From assembly GCA_030656215.1 (NCBI GenBank), contig JAUSOD010000075.1, forward strand, positions 61,094-125,093: a stretch of DNA of 64,000 nucleotides, read 5' to 3'. The position numbers and the translations under genes are program-made. Below the pieces are notes generated by a model, which ran no database searches, was not told where the DNA came from, and was given only the letters and a program-made list of their open reading frames with translations. Each line of letters opens with the position of its first letter. The first letter of the stretch is position 1. This document shows positions 27,601 to 35,990 of the stretch, piece by piece. This DNA comes from Azoarcus sp. Lineage in GTDB: Bacteria > Pseudomonadota > Gammaproteobacteria > Burkholderiales > Rhodocyclaceae.

Positions 27601-27649
27601 AAGATCGTGCGCCAGAGCGCGCCACCTACAAACAGAAACTGGCGCAGGT

Positions 27650-28549
27650 TCAGACTGCCGAAAGGACTGCCAGTGCGTCGGTAGTTCGAGCAACCGGGCG
27701 ACCAACCTGGTTCGCCAGATCGATGACTGCCTGGATCATCTCGACACTCGTCAGATCCACCTTCTTGAGCGGATCTTCGATACCCACGCGCAGATGCCCC
27801 CCGCGCTCGAGGATATAGCGCGGCAGGTCGGTGTCGAGGATGCTACCGCCGAGAATCGAAACCACCCATGGAACACCCGAACCTTCGAGCAGCGAAAGGT
27901 ACATTTCCAGCGCCGCCTTGCTCGGAGGCAGCCCGAAAGTCGAGGGTGCACCGCTCGCACCCCAGGCGTTATTGCCGGGGAAGTAGAGCTTGACCACCGT
28001 TCCGGGCACGAACTTGCTCGCGGCACCGAACGAACGAACCCAGCGCAGCGCGCCCGGTTCAAAAATGCCCAGTGAAGATGGTGCGCCATAGCGATGTCCA
28101 CGTTCGACCATGGTGGTCGCCTCTTCAAAGGTTGCGCCATTGCTGACCGAGCGCGTCATAAGGCCCTGCTCATCAGCACGACCGTGCAGCGACAGACCCG
28201 GATCAAAGGCGAACATGGTCAGCACCCCGGCCTCGTACATCGGTTCGAGGTGCCCCATGCGCTCGTCGAAGGTCGAACCCGGCAGGAACCCCGGATAGAT
28301 CAGCGTTTTCGGATGTTCCTGCAGGATGCCTTTATTAATCGCAATGCACTGGGCAATCGAATCGGCGCGACTCAGCGCAAAGTCGTGGTGACAGTGGATG
28401 ATTCCCGCGCCTGCGGCGATGCAGGCCTTGGCGTCATTGACGATGTTCTCGGTGGTTGGCTCCTTGCCGCCAGTATTGGCGACGACCGCAGAGATCGCCA
28501 CTTCGATGACGACTGGCTTTTCCTTGAGATTGATGACATTTGCAGACAT
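27650..28549 (-). CDS. BKACE family protein (beta-keto acid cleavage enzyme, DUF849), copy 2
   Basis: 299 residues. The zinc motif H-x-H is intact (GIIHCHHDFALSR, His52 and His54) and the later glutamate is in GGHLRVGIEDPL. The start has AGGAAA upstream. The enzyme should transfer a beta-keto acid's acyl part to CoA, using acetyl-CoA and releasing acetoacetate. The Arg that usually follows the H-x-H motif is replaced here by His-Asp, and copy 1 differs at the first His, so the two enzymes probably act on different keto acids. It lies downstream of a TetR gene on the same strand, with a 224-bp gap in which I see nothing else. Confidence 0.9.
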   Translation of the reverse strand: MSANVINLKEKPVVIEVAISAVVANTGGKEPTTENIVNDAKACIAAGAGIIHCHHDFALSRADSIAQCIAINKGILQEHPKTLIYPGFLPGSTFDERMGHLEPMYEAGVLTMFAFDPGLSLHGRADEQGLMTRSVSNGATFEEATTMVERGHRYGAPSSLGIFEPGALRWVRSFGAASKFVPGTVVKLYFPGNNAWGASGAPSTFGLPPSKAALEMYLSLLEGSGVPWVVSILGGSILDTDLPRYILERGGHLRVGIEDPLKKVDLTSVEMIQAVIDLANQVGRPVARTTDALAVLSAV

Positions 28550-28773
28550 AACAGTTTCCTCGCATTGGTAACTCTGGGTAAATTCTCGCGGACTTCGAAC
28601 AAGCTGATCTGGCGTACTTACTTGGCGTTCTCCTTGTGGACGTGCTCATGAAATCAGGCAATCAATCCGCCTCTGCACCGCAGGCGCATGACCCAATGCC
28701 CGCAACTCGCATTCTCATGCCGGCAACACATCCACGCCGACGTCGATTTTGGTGCGCTCGATGCGGGCAGACG

Positions 28774-29373
28774 TTACGCTGGCGCGAGCAAAATCTCTTT
28801 GAAGATGTCGACGTTCGCCATCAAGGTTTCTATCGGATCGAGACTACGGTCGAGACTGAAAGCCTGCCAAGCCATGCGAAAAGCAGTGACGACGGCTGCC
28901 CCGGCGAACATCGCCTGGCGTGAATGGGCATCGATCCCCAGTCGTCTCGCGATCGCCTCGGCCCACAGAAGCTCGCTATCAATCACGACCTGCAGTCGCA
29001 CCGCTCGATAACTGTCCTGGCTCTCCAGAATATGGAAAAGGAGCCTGCTGGCCTCTGCATCCTGCACCGGCCATGCGTCCGACCAAACCGCCCGCAGCGA
29101 ATCGAGAATCGACTCATACTCTGGTCGGGCATTGAAATTGGTCACGATCCGGCGCAGTCCGCTCTGAAAAAAAGGCCTGACGACATCCTCCTTGCGCGGA
29201 AAGTATCGATAGAAAGTACGCTCTGAGATGCCTGCATGGGCAGCCATCTCCTTGATCGAGAGATCGCTCGTTCGGTGCTGGATGAGCAGTTCCACCGTCG
29301 CTCGCGAGGCATCGAGCATTGGTGGTGTCGGCGATTTATCCGATTTGGCTGATGTACTGAGGGTTGAGTCCAT
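28774..29373 (-). CDS. TetR family regulator
   Basis: 199 residues with an N-terminal helix-turn-helix, LSIKEMAAHAGISERTFYRYF (about residues 38-58). The C-terminal part fits the TetR ligand-binding domain but matches no specific subfamily I know. It is upstream of BKACE copy 2 on the same strand. Two TGGCAG-N3-CTGCCA-type palindromes 60-100 bp upstream point to autoregulation. It may also act on the BKACE gene; whether it recognises the AACTGAC sites is unknown, but its own operators look different. Confidence 0.92.
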   Translation of the reverse strand: MDSTLSTSAKSDKSPTPPMLDASRATVELLIQHRTSDLSIKEMAAHAGISERTFYRYFPRKEDVVRPFFQSGLRRIVTNFNARPEYESILDSLRAVWSDAWPVQDAEASRLLFHILESQDSYRAVRLQVVIDSELLWAEAIARRLGIDAHSRQAMFAGAAVVTAFRMAWQAFSLDRSLDPIETLMANVDIFKEILLAPA

Positions 29374-29433
29374 GACTCTAGCCTTTGGCCGGCGTCGGCC
29401 AGTTATCTGTCGGCAGCCAGCAGCGACACGAAC

Positions 29434-29475
29434 TGGCAGTTTCTGCCATATTGCATCAAATGGCAGAAACTGTCA
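29434..29475. promoter_or_regulatory. Pair of palindromic operators upstream of the TetR gene
   Basis: TGGCAGTTTCTGCCA (29434-29448, perfect 6-bp arms) and TGGCAGAAACTGTCA (29461-29475, one mismatch) are reverse-complement copies of each other separated by 12 bp. Their centres are 27 bp apart. The layout is that of a TetR-type autoregulatory region. Confidence 0.65.
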
Positions 29476-29677
29476 ATTTCTCGTGCTCCAGATGCGCTCT
29501 CTGGCTCCAGCAACGGCAGCGCGAATGGCCCGCACCAGTGATCACGCCCGAAGGCATAACCGTCAAACTCAAACCGGTGCCAACAGCCGGGAATGCTTTT
29601 AGAAGAAATCGGAATCTTGCTTTGGCGGCGCGACGCAGCGAGCAAGGTATTACCGGTCGAGGTCGCGGCGATGGCGG

Positions 29678-30013
29678 TCAGCTAGCCCGGTTGTGCAGGA
29701 ACAAGCCTGCGCACACGCCGCGCAGCCAGCGATTGCCCGCATCGTGGTGGTAACGGGTATGTCAGTACTGCGTCACGCTGAATGAATGAATCGAAAATGG
29801 ACACAGAAAGACCGGCAGGTCTGCCGAGTGTCCGTGCGTTTCCGCGGTGTGGCGCGGCAACGTCACGATGAGATCGGTCATCGAGAGGGTGGCGGCCAGC
29901 CCGAGGAACCCCGACAGTTCCGGCACAGTGCGACGGTTGATACCGGGCTCCACCAGTGCTGACGCGAGGATGCGGCTGGCTTCGAGACACACACGCCCAA
30001 TGCGATCGAGCAC
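29678..30013 (-). pseudogene. LysR-type regulator, C-terminal fragment with an internal stop
   Basis: The minus-strand frame reads like the end of a LysR effector-binding domain: LAATLSMTDLIVTLPRHTAE, then SFSVTQY, a TGA stop at 29762-29764, then HTRYHHDAGNRWLRG. Intact LysR proteins of this type read QYWHERYHHD, so the Trp codon TGG has become TGA. No DNA-binding domain is found upstream. The gene is both 5'-truncated and interrupted and so is dead. Confidence 0.7.
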
Positions 30014-30045
30014 ACGTGGGCGAGAAGCTGGGGCAGCAGCGTGGC

Positions 30046-30257
30046 ATGGCTCGCGTCGGCCATGCAGGTGCAGAAGCGTCGGCGGCGCTGGCGGCGATGG
30101 GCCTAATTGTGTCCGATGTCTTCCGCATCATGTGCACTCGCGCTGCCCGCGAGAAAGCATTGCCGTTTGCTCCGTTGATCCCGAACGAAACCACCATCGC
30201 AGCCATGCGCGAGGCTCGCGCGGCAACCTCAAGAGCTTCGAGGATCCCGACAAATAG
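30046..30257 (+). pseudogene. RelB/DinJ-type antitoxin gene, frameshifted
   Basis: The plus-strand frame gives AALAAMGLIVSDVFRIM and REKALPFAPLIPNETTIAAM, classic RelB/DinJ sequence, up to EARA. The family continuation GNLKSFEDPDK appears only in the next frame, so one G has been lost near 30220. The usual N-terminal strand is also missing. No RelE/YafQ toxin gene follows. It is a remnant of a second toxin-antitoxin module in this accessory zone. Confidence 0.7.
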
Positions 30258-30309
30258 GTAGCTGCGGTAGCCCTGGTAGCCCAACCTGACGTACCAAAAT
30301 AACAGCGGC

Positions 30310-30831
30310 TTAGCGTGCTTTAAGCTCCGCATTCCGAGACGCCTGCACCGTTGCCAGTGGCAGGAAAAGCGTAGACGGCGATTCGGACAGAGCAATGAAG
30401 CCATGATGCTGGTAGAAGGCTGCTGCTGCCTCGTCCTTGGCATCCACCATCAAGGCATAGGCGGCAATCTCGGAGCGGACGGCACGGTCGAGCGCATCGG
30501 CCAGCAGCGCACCCCCTAGCCCTTGCCCCTTGAAAGCCTGATCGACGGCCAGGCGGCCCATGCGCACCGCTGGCACGGTCGGATAGCGTGGCAGCTTCTT
30601 CCCGGTGCTGGCCGGAAGATCTGCCAACAGCACACTTGCCGACGCCAGGGTGTAGTAGCCCGCGATGCGCTGCCCGTCAGCCAGCGCCACGAAGCAGGCG
30701 GTCACACGGCGACGAACGTCCTGGGTGACTTGTTCCCGAAAGTAGCGATCGAGCGGTCCGGAACCACTATTGAACGCAACGCGCTCATGCGCGGTATCGA
30801 GGGGCGCAAGCCAAAACGGCGCGCTGCTCAT
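30310..30831 (-). CDS. GNAT-family toxin, TacT-like
   Basis: 173 residues of GNAT fold. The acetyl-CoA-binding motif is VDQAFKGQGLGGALL, and a conserved C-terminal FYQHHGF holds the tyrosine used by TacT/AtaT-type toxins. It starts 4 bases inside the end of the ribbon-helix-helix gene upstream, the normal arrangement of DUF1778-GNAT modules. Such toxins acetylate the amino group of charged tRNA and stop translation. Function is inferred from the family and the partner gene. Confidence 0.88.
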   Translation of the reverse strand: MSSAPFWLAPLDTAHERVAFNSGSGPLDRYFREQVTQDVRRRVTACFVALADGQRIAGYYTLASASVLLADLPASTGKKLPRYPTVPAVRMGRLAVDQAFKGQGLGGALLADALDRAVRSEIAAYALMVDAKDEAAAAFYQHHGFIALSESPSTLFLPLATVQASRNAELKAR

Positions 30832-31109
30832 TCAGCGCGCAGCAGCTTGCGGCGACGCGAGAAAGCGCGCTCCAAGGCCGGTGCCGGTTGCGGAGGCGAC
30901 AGCAGCGCCTGTGCAAAGCGCTCCTGATCGCCCAGCGACAAGCGGATAACTTCGGCTTGCTCGATGGCGCGTTGCGCGGCGTCCTGGACGGCGGCGACCA
31001 CGAAATCGGTCATGGTGCGCCCCTGAAGTTCAGCGGCGCGTTTGAGCATCGAATGCAGATCGGTGCTGATCCGAGCTTCGAGGCGGGCGGTAGAAATAGC
31101 TGCGGGCAT
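30828..31109 (-). CDS. DUF1778 ribbon-helix-helix antitoxin, TacA-like
   Basis: 93 residues from the ATG at 31109, which has AGGAGG 8 nt upstream; in-frame codons before it are not needed. The N terminus (TARLEARISTDLHSML) and the central GRTMTDFVVAAV are the RHH DNA-binding fold; the C-terminal tail should wrap the toxin. It overlaps the tacT-like gene by 4 bases. A perfect palindrome at 31133-31151 is its likely operator for autorepression. Confidence 0.88.
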   Translation of the reverse strand: MPAAISTARLEARISTDLHSMLKRAAELQGRTMTDFVVAAVQDAAQRAIEQAEVIRLSLGDQERFAQALLSPPQPAPALERAFSRRRKLLRAE

Positions 31110-31132
31110 AGTGCTGTCCTCCTGACGCAATA

Positions 31133-31151
31133 GTACGGCAAATTGCCGTAC
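31133..31151. promoter_or_regulatory. Palindromic operator of the TacA-TacT module
   Basis: GTACGGCAAATTGCCGTAC, perfect 8-bp arms, 24 bp before the antitoxin start. A half-copy (CCGTACG) lies about 15 bp further upstream. Confidence 0.75.
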
Positions 31152-31240
31152 AAATCCACCCCACTACCGTACGATTTCCCCGTCTCTTGAGCTGACCTCG
31201 TAAGCGACCGTGGGTGCGGAAAACGCATATACCCTCAGTT

Positions 31241-31258
31241 GTGGATTGCACAATCCAC
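31241..31258. repeat. Perfect 18-bp palindrome
   Basis: GTGGATTGCACAATCCAC, 8-bp arms around a 2-bp centre. It has the size of a repressor or RHH/HigA-type operator, but no gene starts close by, so it may be left over from a lost module. Confidence 0.5.
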
Positions 31259-31806
31259 ACTGGTCCCATCCGAGTGATCGACGCGCGGCACTTTCATTCA
31301 GGTTAATTCTGCACGGTAGAATGGCGAACGCAGTTGGGAAATTGTACGCACGACTCACCTGCCCGTCGGCGGCAGACGGCAATAACTCACCAAGGGTCAA
31401 GGGCTAGCCGGAAGTGGTGGCTGACAAGTCCGCTCCGACGTCCGAGAGGAATCTGTTTTTGGAAGGTGGGCGTGACAAGACAGTGGGCACCGTCGCCATG
31501 AGCGGGTTCATGTGTCACAGATCGGCGTGCCGGAAACCCAATAATAGCGCGAGATTGCCCGTTTAGGACCGCATTACCGACAATCAATTGCTCTGCACGC
31601 CGATCATTATTATTAGCTTCATAACCCGCCATCCGTAGCACGCGTTCTACCTGCTCGGGCCTACGCGGAGGATGTTCGGTGACCGTGAAGCCATCGCACG
31701 GAGGTCGTCTGCTTTCTCCAAGTCTACGCATTCCGCATGCCCGGATGAGCACGGCCGGATTGAATCCCCATAGCCCTGACGCCCGTGCCGGCGGTTCAGT
31801 CCAGCC

Positions 31807-31888
31807 GGCTTTTTAGCCTACCGAACGCGGTCCGGGCATCGCACTGCCGGATCTGCTCCTGCGCGCCGCGTTCGCCAGGCTAAAAACC
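31807..31888. repeat. Long imperfect inverted repeat
   Basis: The left arm (31807-31830) and right arm (31866-31888) share CGAACGCGG and AGGCTAAAAA blocks as inverted copies, interrupted by two or three mismatches, with a 35-nt spacer. The core sites of integron attC are absent. It could be a small mobile-element end or a structured RNA. Confidence 0.5.
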
Positions 31889-32133
31889 CTCTGCACTATG
31901 CATAGGGGTCGATTGCCGCCGTTGGCTCAATCACACTGACGGATTTACTGATCAAGATGAATCGGACTGGGTGGTCAGGTGAGCGATCAAAATCCGCATG
32001 CTCGCCGCCCAGTTCGATAAGCATCCTTCCGGGAGACGGGGCCAAGCCCTGGATGGAGGTGCTTGCCGCGCCGGATACATCCCGACGTGGCGCCTTCCCG
32101 ACGTTGTGCGGATGCCAGTCGTTCAGGCCGACC

Positions 32134-33972
32134 TCAACTGCTGCGGGGCCACTCGCTCTCCTTCACGGTCGTGCTCACCGCCATGATGAGCTTGTCGAGG
32201 TTGGTGGCCGTGGCGCTTTCCAGAGCTGAGCGGCCGCGAAGCATTGCGCGGGGCCGCAGGAGCGCGTGGTAGATCTGCCAGGGGTCTGAGCCCCGGGCCA
32301 GCTTGAGAACGGCCTGAATCAGGGCATGCTTGACCGGATCGAGATGCCAATCCGGTACGCGCTGGCCACGGTTGCCAAGGTTCAGTGCCAGCAGGTTGCC
32401 CGCCTTGATCTCGTAGCTGATCCACCGGCGGGACTTGCCCGCCATCTTCGCGTACTCGGCGACCGGCAGATTGTGCGGTGCCTCGAAGACATCGACCAGT
32501 TCCATCCGCTCGCGCTGAATGTCGGAAAGCGGCGGCTCTATCACCGACCGTGGCGACGTGACCGCGGGCAACCGGTGCGTCGCGGACGATACCAGGGCCA
32601 TTGCGTCCTCGGGCTTCGTCACGATCAGCAGTGGCGCCGCTGCAGGCTTGGGCGGCGAGCTGGCAGCTTCCGCGTCCGAAATGACGGGCACGCCTTCCAG
32701 ATGCACGGTGAGCGGCGTGCTCGCCAGTTCAACCAGGTTCTGCTCAAACAGGTCGAGCCGGTCGGCCCAGTCCTGCATCATGCGCCGCCGCTGCTCCACG
32801 TACTCAGCGTGGTTGTACGTGGCACTGACCTTGTTGGGATCCACGTGAGAGAGCTGCGCATCCACCCACACCTTCGGATAGCCGATCTCATTGAGCGCGG
32901 TGGACATCGTGGCCCGGATTCCATGTCCAGTCAGCAGGTCGCGATAGCCCATGCGCTTGAGGGCACTGTTGAGGGTGTTCTCGCTCATGCGCTTCTTCAT
33001 TTCGCTGTCGTGCCGGAAGAGGTAGTGCTGGGCCGGTTTGAATTGCTCCAGCATGTGGCGAACGATCTCGATGGCCTGCGCCGACAGCGGCACGATGTAG
33101 GGGGGAATGTCCTTGGCCAACTGGCGCTTCTTGCGCATGCCCATCTGGAGTTGCTTCACGACATCCGGCGGGATGATCCAGAGGCCCCGATCGAGATCGA
33201 ACTGATCCGGCGTCGCCAAGCGCAGCTCGCCGGTTCGCACACCGGTCAGTAGCAACAGCCGCAGACCGAGCTGAGTCTGCAACCGGCCACGATACTTGCG
33301 CAGACGCTGCAACAGCTTCGGCAGATCGCCCATACGCAGGAACGGGTTGTGGTTGACGGGGGGCAGCGGCAACGCCACCACGTCGAGATCGGAGGCCGGG
33401 TTCTGTTCCAGGCCCGGCACGATCACCAACGCGTAGCGGAACATCTGGTTGAACCAGGTCCGGAGCTTCTCGGCGACGGAGAGCGCCTTGCGCCGCTCGA
33501 TCCTGGCGATCACCTCCAGCAGGTCAGGACGCTTGATCTCGTAGATCGAACGCTTGCCCAGAATCGGCAACACATCCTTGGTGAAGACGCGGGGGAGGAT
33601 CGAGAGGGTGGTCTGGCGGCCCTTCTTGAGGCTGAGTTCGCGGTGGGCCAGCCACTTGGTGTAGATCGCCTCGAAGGTGTTCTCACCTGTGACCTTGACC
33701 GCGCCGCGCTTCTGCTTGCGATGGGTGTGCGGGTTGATGTCCTTGGCCACCAAGGCCCGCGCATCGTCGCGCAGGGTGCGCGCGTCGCGAAGGGACACTT
33801 GAGGGTAGCCGCCCAGCGACATCCGCTTCTGTTTGCCCAACCAGTAGTAGCGGAAATGCCAGCTCTTGTTCCCTGCAGCTGTCACGGCCAAGCAAAGGCC
33901 GTCCATGTCGGGAAGGGTGTATGCCTTGCCGGTGGCCTTGGCTTGTCGGACCACCAGATCTGAGAGTGCCAT
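32134..33972 (-). CDS. P4-type tyrosine integrase with unusual C-terminal extension
   Basis: 612 residues from the ATG at 33972, which gives the standard P4-integrase start (MALSDLVVRQAKATGK). The N-terminal DUF4102 arm-binding domain is followed by the core and catalytic domain. Catalytic residues are visible: Arg246 (TGVRTGELR), His350 and Arg353 (GHGIRATMS), His376 (QLSHVD) and nucleophile Tyr386 (SATYNHAEY). P4 integrases usually end near residue 410. Here about 200 more residues follow, with a helix-turn-helix-like stretch (AEYAKMAGKSRRWISYEIK) and a C-terminal block (SDPWQIYHALL, GRSALES) that recalls antitoxin toxin-binding domains. It lies next to tRNA-Gly, the probable integration site. 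Confidence 0.93.
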   Translation of the reverse strand: MALSDLVVRQAKATGKAYTLPDMDGLCLAVTAAGNKSWHFRYYWLGKQKRMSLGGYPQVSLRDARTLRDDARALVAKDINPHTHRKQKRGAVKVTGENTFEAIYTKWLAHRELSLKKGRQTTLSILPRVFTKDVLPILGKRSIYEIKRPDLLEVIARIERRKALSVAEKLRTWFNQMFRYALVIVPGLEQNPASDLDVVALPLPPVNHNPFLRMGDLPKLLQRLRKYRGRLQTQLGLRLLLLTGVRTGELRLATPDQFDLDRGLWIIPPDVVKQLQMGMRKKRQLAKDIPPYIVPLSAQAIEIVRHMLEQFKPAQHYLFRHDSEMKKRMSENTLNSALKRMGYRDLLTGHGIRATMSTALNEIGYPKVWVDAQLSHVDPNKVSATYNHAEYVEQRRRMMQDWADRLDLFEQNLVELASTPLTVHLEGVPVISDAEAASSPPKPAAAPLLIVTKPEDAMALVSSATHRLPAVTSPRSVIEPPLSDIQRERMELVDVFEAPHNLPVAEYAKMAGKSRRWISYEIKAGNLLALNLGNRGQRVPDWHLDPVKHALIQAVLKLARGSDPWQIYHALLRPRAMLRGRSALESATATNLDKLIMAVSTTVKESEWPRSS

Positions 33973-34063
33973 GCTCTTGCTCCTGAACATGAGTCAGGAA
34001 GCAGATGCTGGTCACCTTAGCGACGCTCCGCCATCAACAATCCGGAATCCGCAGCGCCCGCAA

Positions 34064-34086
34064 AATGGACTTAATAATGGACTTAA
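34064..34086. repeat. Tandem repeat near the integrase start
   Basis: AATGGACTTAA occurs twice with a period of 12 bp (34064 and 34076) between the integrase start and the tRNA gene. Such short direct repeats in this place are often arm-type integrase binding sites. Confidence 0.45.
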
Positions 34087-34209
34087 AAATCCTGGCTGTC
34101 GGTGGATCACAGTGGGCTACAGCAGACCATAGAGATGCTGAAAAATCGTTTTCTGATAACGACTTACAGACTATCTTGGATTTCCGCAGAAGTCCTCAGA
34201 ATGATGCAG

Positions 34210-34283
34210 TGGAGCGGGCGAAGGGAGTCGAACCCTCGTCATGAGCTTGGGAAGCTCAGGTAATGCCGTTATACGACGCCCGC
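34210..34283 (-). tRNA. tRNA-Gly (anticodon CCC)
   Basis: 74 nt with encoded CCA. The acceptor stem GCGGGCG/CGCCCGC pairs perfectly, with discriminator T. The anticodon arm TGAGC-TTCCCAA-GCTCA gives anticodon CCC, and the T-arm GAGGG-TTCGACT-CCCTT is normal. It reads GGG codons. The integrase gene begins about 240 bp from its 3' end, typical for a tRNA used as a phage or island attachment site. Confidence 0.95.
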
Positions 34284-34448
34284 TCGATGGCAGCCGCCGA
34301 AAGGCGCTGCAGGACAGGGCGCCATTCTAATGGCGGACCGGGCAGCGTGCAATGGCGGCGACGGATCGCCGCTATTTCGGAAGCCCTGAGGCGAACCGTG
34401 GGGCGGAAGTCGTACGGCACATCGTGTCGAACCGTGTGCTGCCGACCT

Positions 34449-35303
34449 TCAGCTTTCCGGTCCGTGGACCACGGCGCAGCCTGCGTGCGGCGGATGCGGC
34501 GCTTCCACATCTGCCTTCGGTTTGAACCACGCCAGCTGCGGATACAGCCCGACCACCCCGCCGACGATCGTCAGCGCCGGCGGGCGGATACCCGCCTCAT
34601 GCACCCGCTCGGTCAGTGTCGCCAGATCGGCTGCCACCACGCGCTGGGCGTCGGTGGTGCCGCGCTCGATCACGCCGGCCGGAGTTGTGGGCGGCAGGCC
34701 GTGGGCGACCAGTTGGCTGCAGATCTCTGACAGGCGCGAAATTCCCATGTAGATCACCAGGGTCTGCCCCGCTCGCGCCAGCATCGACCAATCGAGATCG
34801 AGTGCGCCATCCTTGAGAAAGCCGGTGGTGAACACCACCGATTGCGCATGGTCGCGATGGGTCAACGGGATGCCCGCATAGGCGGCGATGCCCGCTGCCG
34901 CAGTCACGCCGGGCACCACCTCGACGGTGACGCCGGCGCTCACCAGCACCTCCATCTCCTCACCGCCGCGACCAAAGATGAAGGGGTCGCCACCCTTGAG
35001 CCGCACTACCCGCTTGCCCTCGCGTGCCAGACGCACCAACAGCTGATTGATTTCGTCCTGCGGCAGGGTGTGGTCGGCGGCCTTCTTGCCGACATAGATG
35101 CGCTCCGCAGCAGCCGGCGCGAGGCTGACGATCGCCGGACTGACCAGATTGTCATACACCACCGCATCGGCCCCCTCCACCAGGCGCGCGCCACGCAGGG
35201 TCAACAGCTCGGGGTCACCCGGGCCGGCACCGACCAGATAAACGCAACCGGGCTGCGGCCCCGGACGCGCACCGGGGACAGCGGGCACAACGGGCACACT
35301 CAT
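34449..35303 (-). CDS. cobA: Uroporphyrinogen-III C-methyltransferase
   Basis: 284 residues from the ATG at 35303, which follows the cobO stop by one base. The SAM-dependent methyltransferase motifs are [58 protein letters not shown] and IYMGISRL, all standard for SUMT. It methylates uroporphyrinogen III at C2 and C7 to precorrin-2, the first step toward cobalamin or siroheme. It is the last gene of the riboswitch-led operon. In this setting cobalamin supply is the likely purpose, though siroheme synthesis is possible. Confidence 0.95.
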   Translation of the reverse strand: MSVPVVPAVPGARPGPQPGCVYLVGAGPGDPELLTLRGARLVEGADAVVYDNLVSPAIVSLAPAAAERIYVGKKAADHTLPQDEINQLLVRLAREGKRVVRLKGGDPFIFGRGGEEMEVLVSAGVTVEVVPGVTAAAGIAAYAGIPLTHRDHAQSVVFTTGFLKDGALDLDWSMLARAGQTLVIYMGISRLSEICSQLVAHGLPPTTPAGVIERGTTDAQRVVAADLATLTERVHEAGIRPPALTIVGGVVGLYPQLAWFKPKADVEAPHPPHAGCAVVHGPES

Positions 35304-35304
35304 G

Positions 35305-35913
35305 TCACCACTCCATGCCGGCCATCGCCTTGATGCCGGCGGCAAACGCATGCTTGACCGGCGTCATGTCGGTCACGGTATCGGCAGCCTCGACCAGTTC
35401 CGGCGGCGCTGCACGGCCGGTCACGACCACATGCTGGGCCAGCGGACGCGCCAGCAGATCGGCCACTACCTGGTTAACCTCAAGATAGCGGTACTTGAGC
35501 GCAATGTTGAGTTCGTCGAGTACCACCAGACCGATTTCGGGGTCGCGCAGGAACATGCAGGCCTGCACCCAGGCGGCCTCGGCGGTCGCCACGTCGCGCG
35601 CGCGATCCTGGGTGTCCCAGGTAAAGCCCTCACCCATCACATGCCAGCTCACCCCGGGCTGACGCCGGAAAAAAGCCTCCTCGCCGGTGTCGGAGCGGCC
35701 CTTGATGAACTGAACCACGCCCACCTTCATGCCATGCCCGAGCGCCCGCGCGACCAGGCCAAAGCCGGCACTGGACTTGCCCTTGCCGTTGCCCGTATTG
35801 ACCAGCAACACGCCGCGCTCGGTGTTCGCGGCCGCGACCTTCTGTTCGATCACTTCTTTCTTGCGTGCCATGCGGGCGTTGTGACGCTCGTCTCTTTCAG
35901 TGCTTTCGGTCAT
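35305..35913 (-). CDS. cobO: Cob(I)yrinic acid a,c-diamide adenosyltransferase
   Basis: 202 residues from the ATG at 35913. The Walker A motif NTGNGKGKSSAGFGLVARAL, VVQFIKG and VVLDELNIALKYRYL are typical of the CobO/BtuR (CobA of enterics) class of ATP:corrinoid adenosyltransferases. It adds the adenosyl upper ligand to cobinamide or cobalamin. It is one base upstream of cobA and 77 nt downstream of btuD. As it acts on scavenged corrinoids too, it fits the uptake genes beside it. Confidence 0.96.
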   Translation of the reverse strand: MTESTERDERHNARMARKKEVIEQKVAAANTERGVLLVNTGNGKGKSSAGFGLVARALGHGMKVGVVQFIKGRSDTGEEAFFRRQPGVSWHVMGEGFTWDTQDRARDVATAEAAWVQACMFLRDPEIGLVVLDELNIALKYRYLEVNQVVADLLARPLAQHVVVTGRAAPPELVEAADTVTDMTPVKHAFAAGIKAMAGMEW

Positions 35914-35990
35914 TGCGTTCTCTCTGTAAAACGCGATCCGGATCGGTAGCGAACCTATCGCAGGTCGCAATTGTGGGGGACTTTGTGGGC

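Larger units (their letters stand above)
31152..32133. other. About 1 kb without a recognisable gene
   Basis: Between the TacAT module and the integrase gene. Open frames here (for example 31387-31752 minus) show no family features. What can be seen is a palindrome at 31241-31258, a hairpin followed by T's near 31790-31815 (GCCGGC arms) and a long inverted repeat at 31807-31888. It is probably the decayed interior of the integrated element. Confidence 0.6.

Noticed and set aside
27550..27620. Possible tRNA gene suggested by a T-arm-like GGTTCGACTC on the minus strand
   Set aside because: The T-stem does not pair and no anticodon or acceptor stem can be found around it. Kept only as a possible attachment-site repeat.
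31387..31752. A 121-codon open frame on the minus strand as a gene
   Set aside because: No recognisable domain, no ribosome-binding site, and it lies in a decayed region; such a frame is expected by chance in GC-rich DNA.
31807..31888. Integron attC site
   Set aside because: It has inverted symmetry, but the conserved core sites (GTTRRRY and its inverse) are missing and no integron integrase is nearby.
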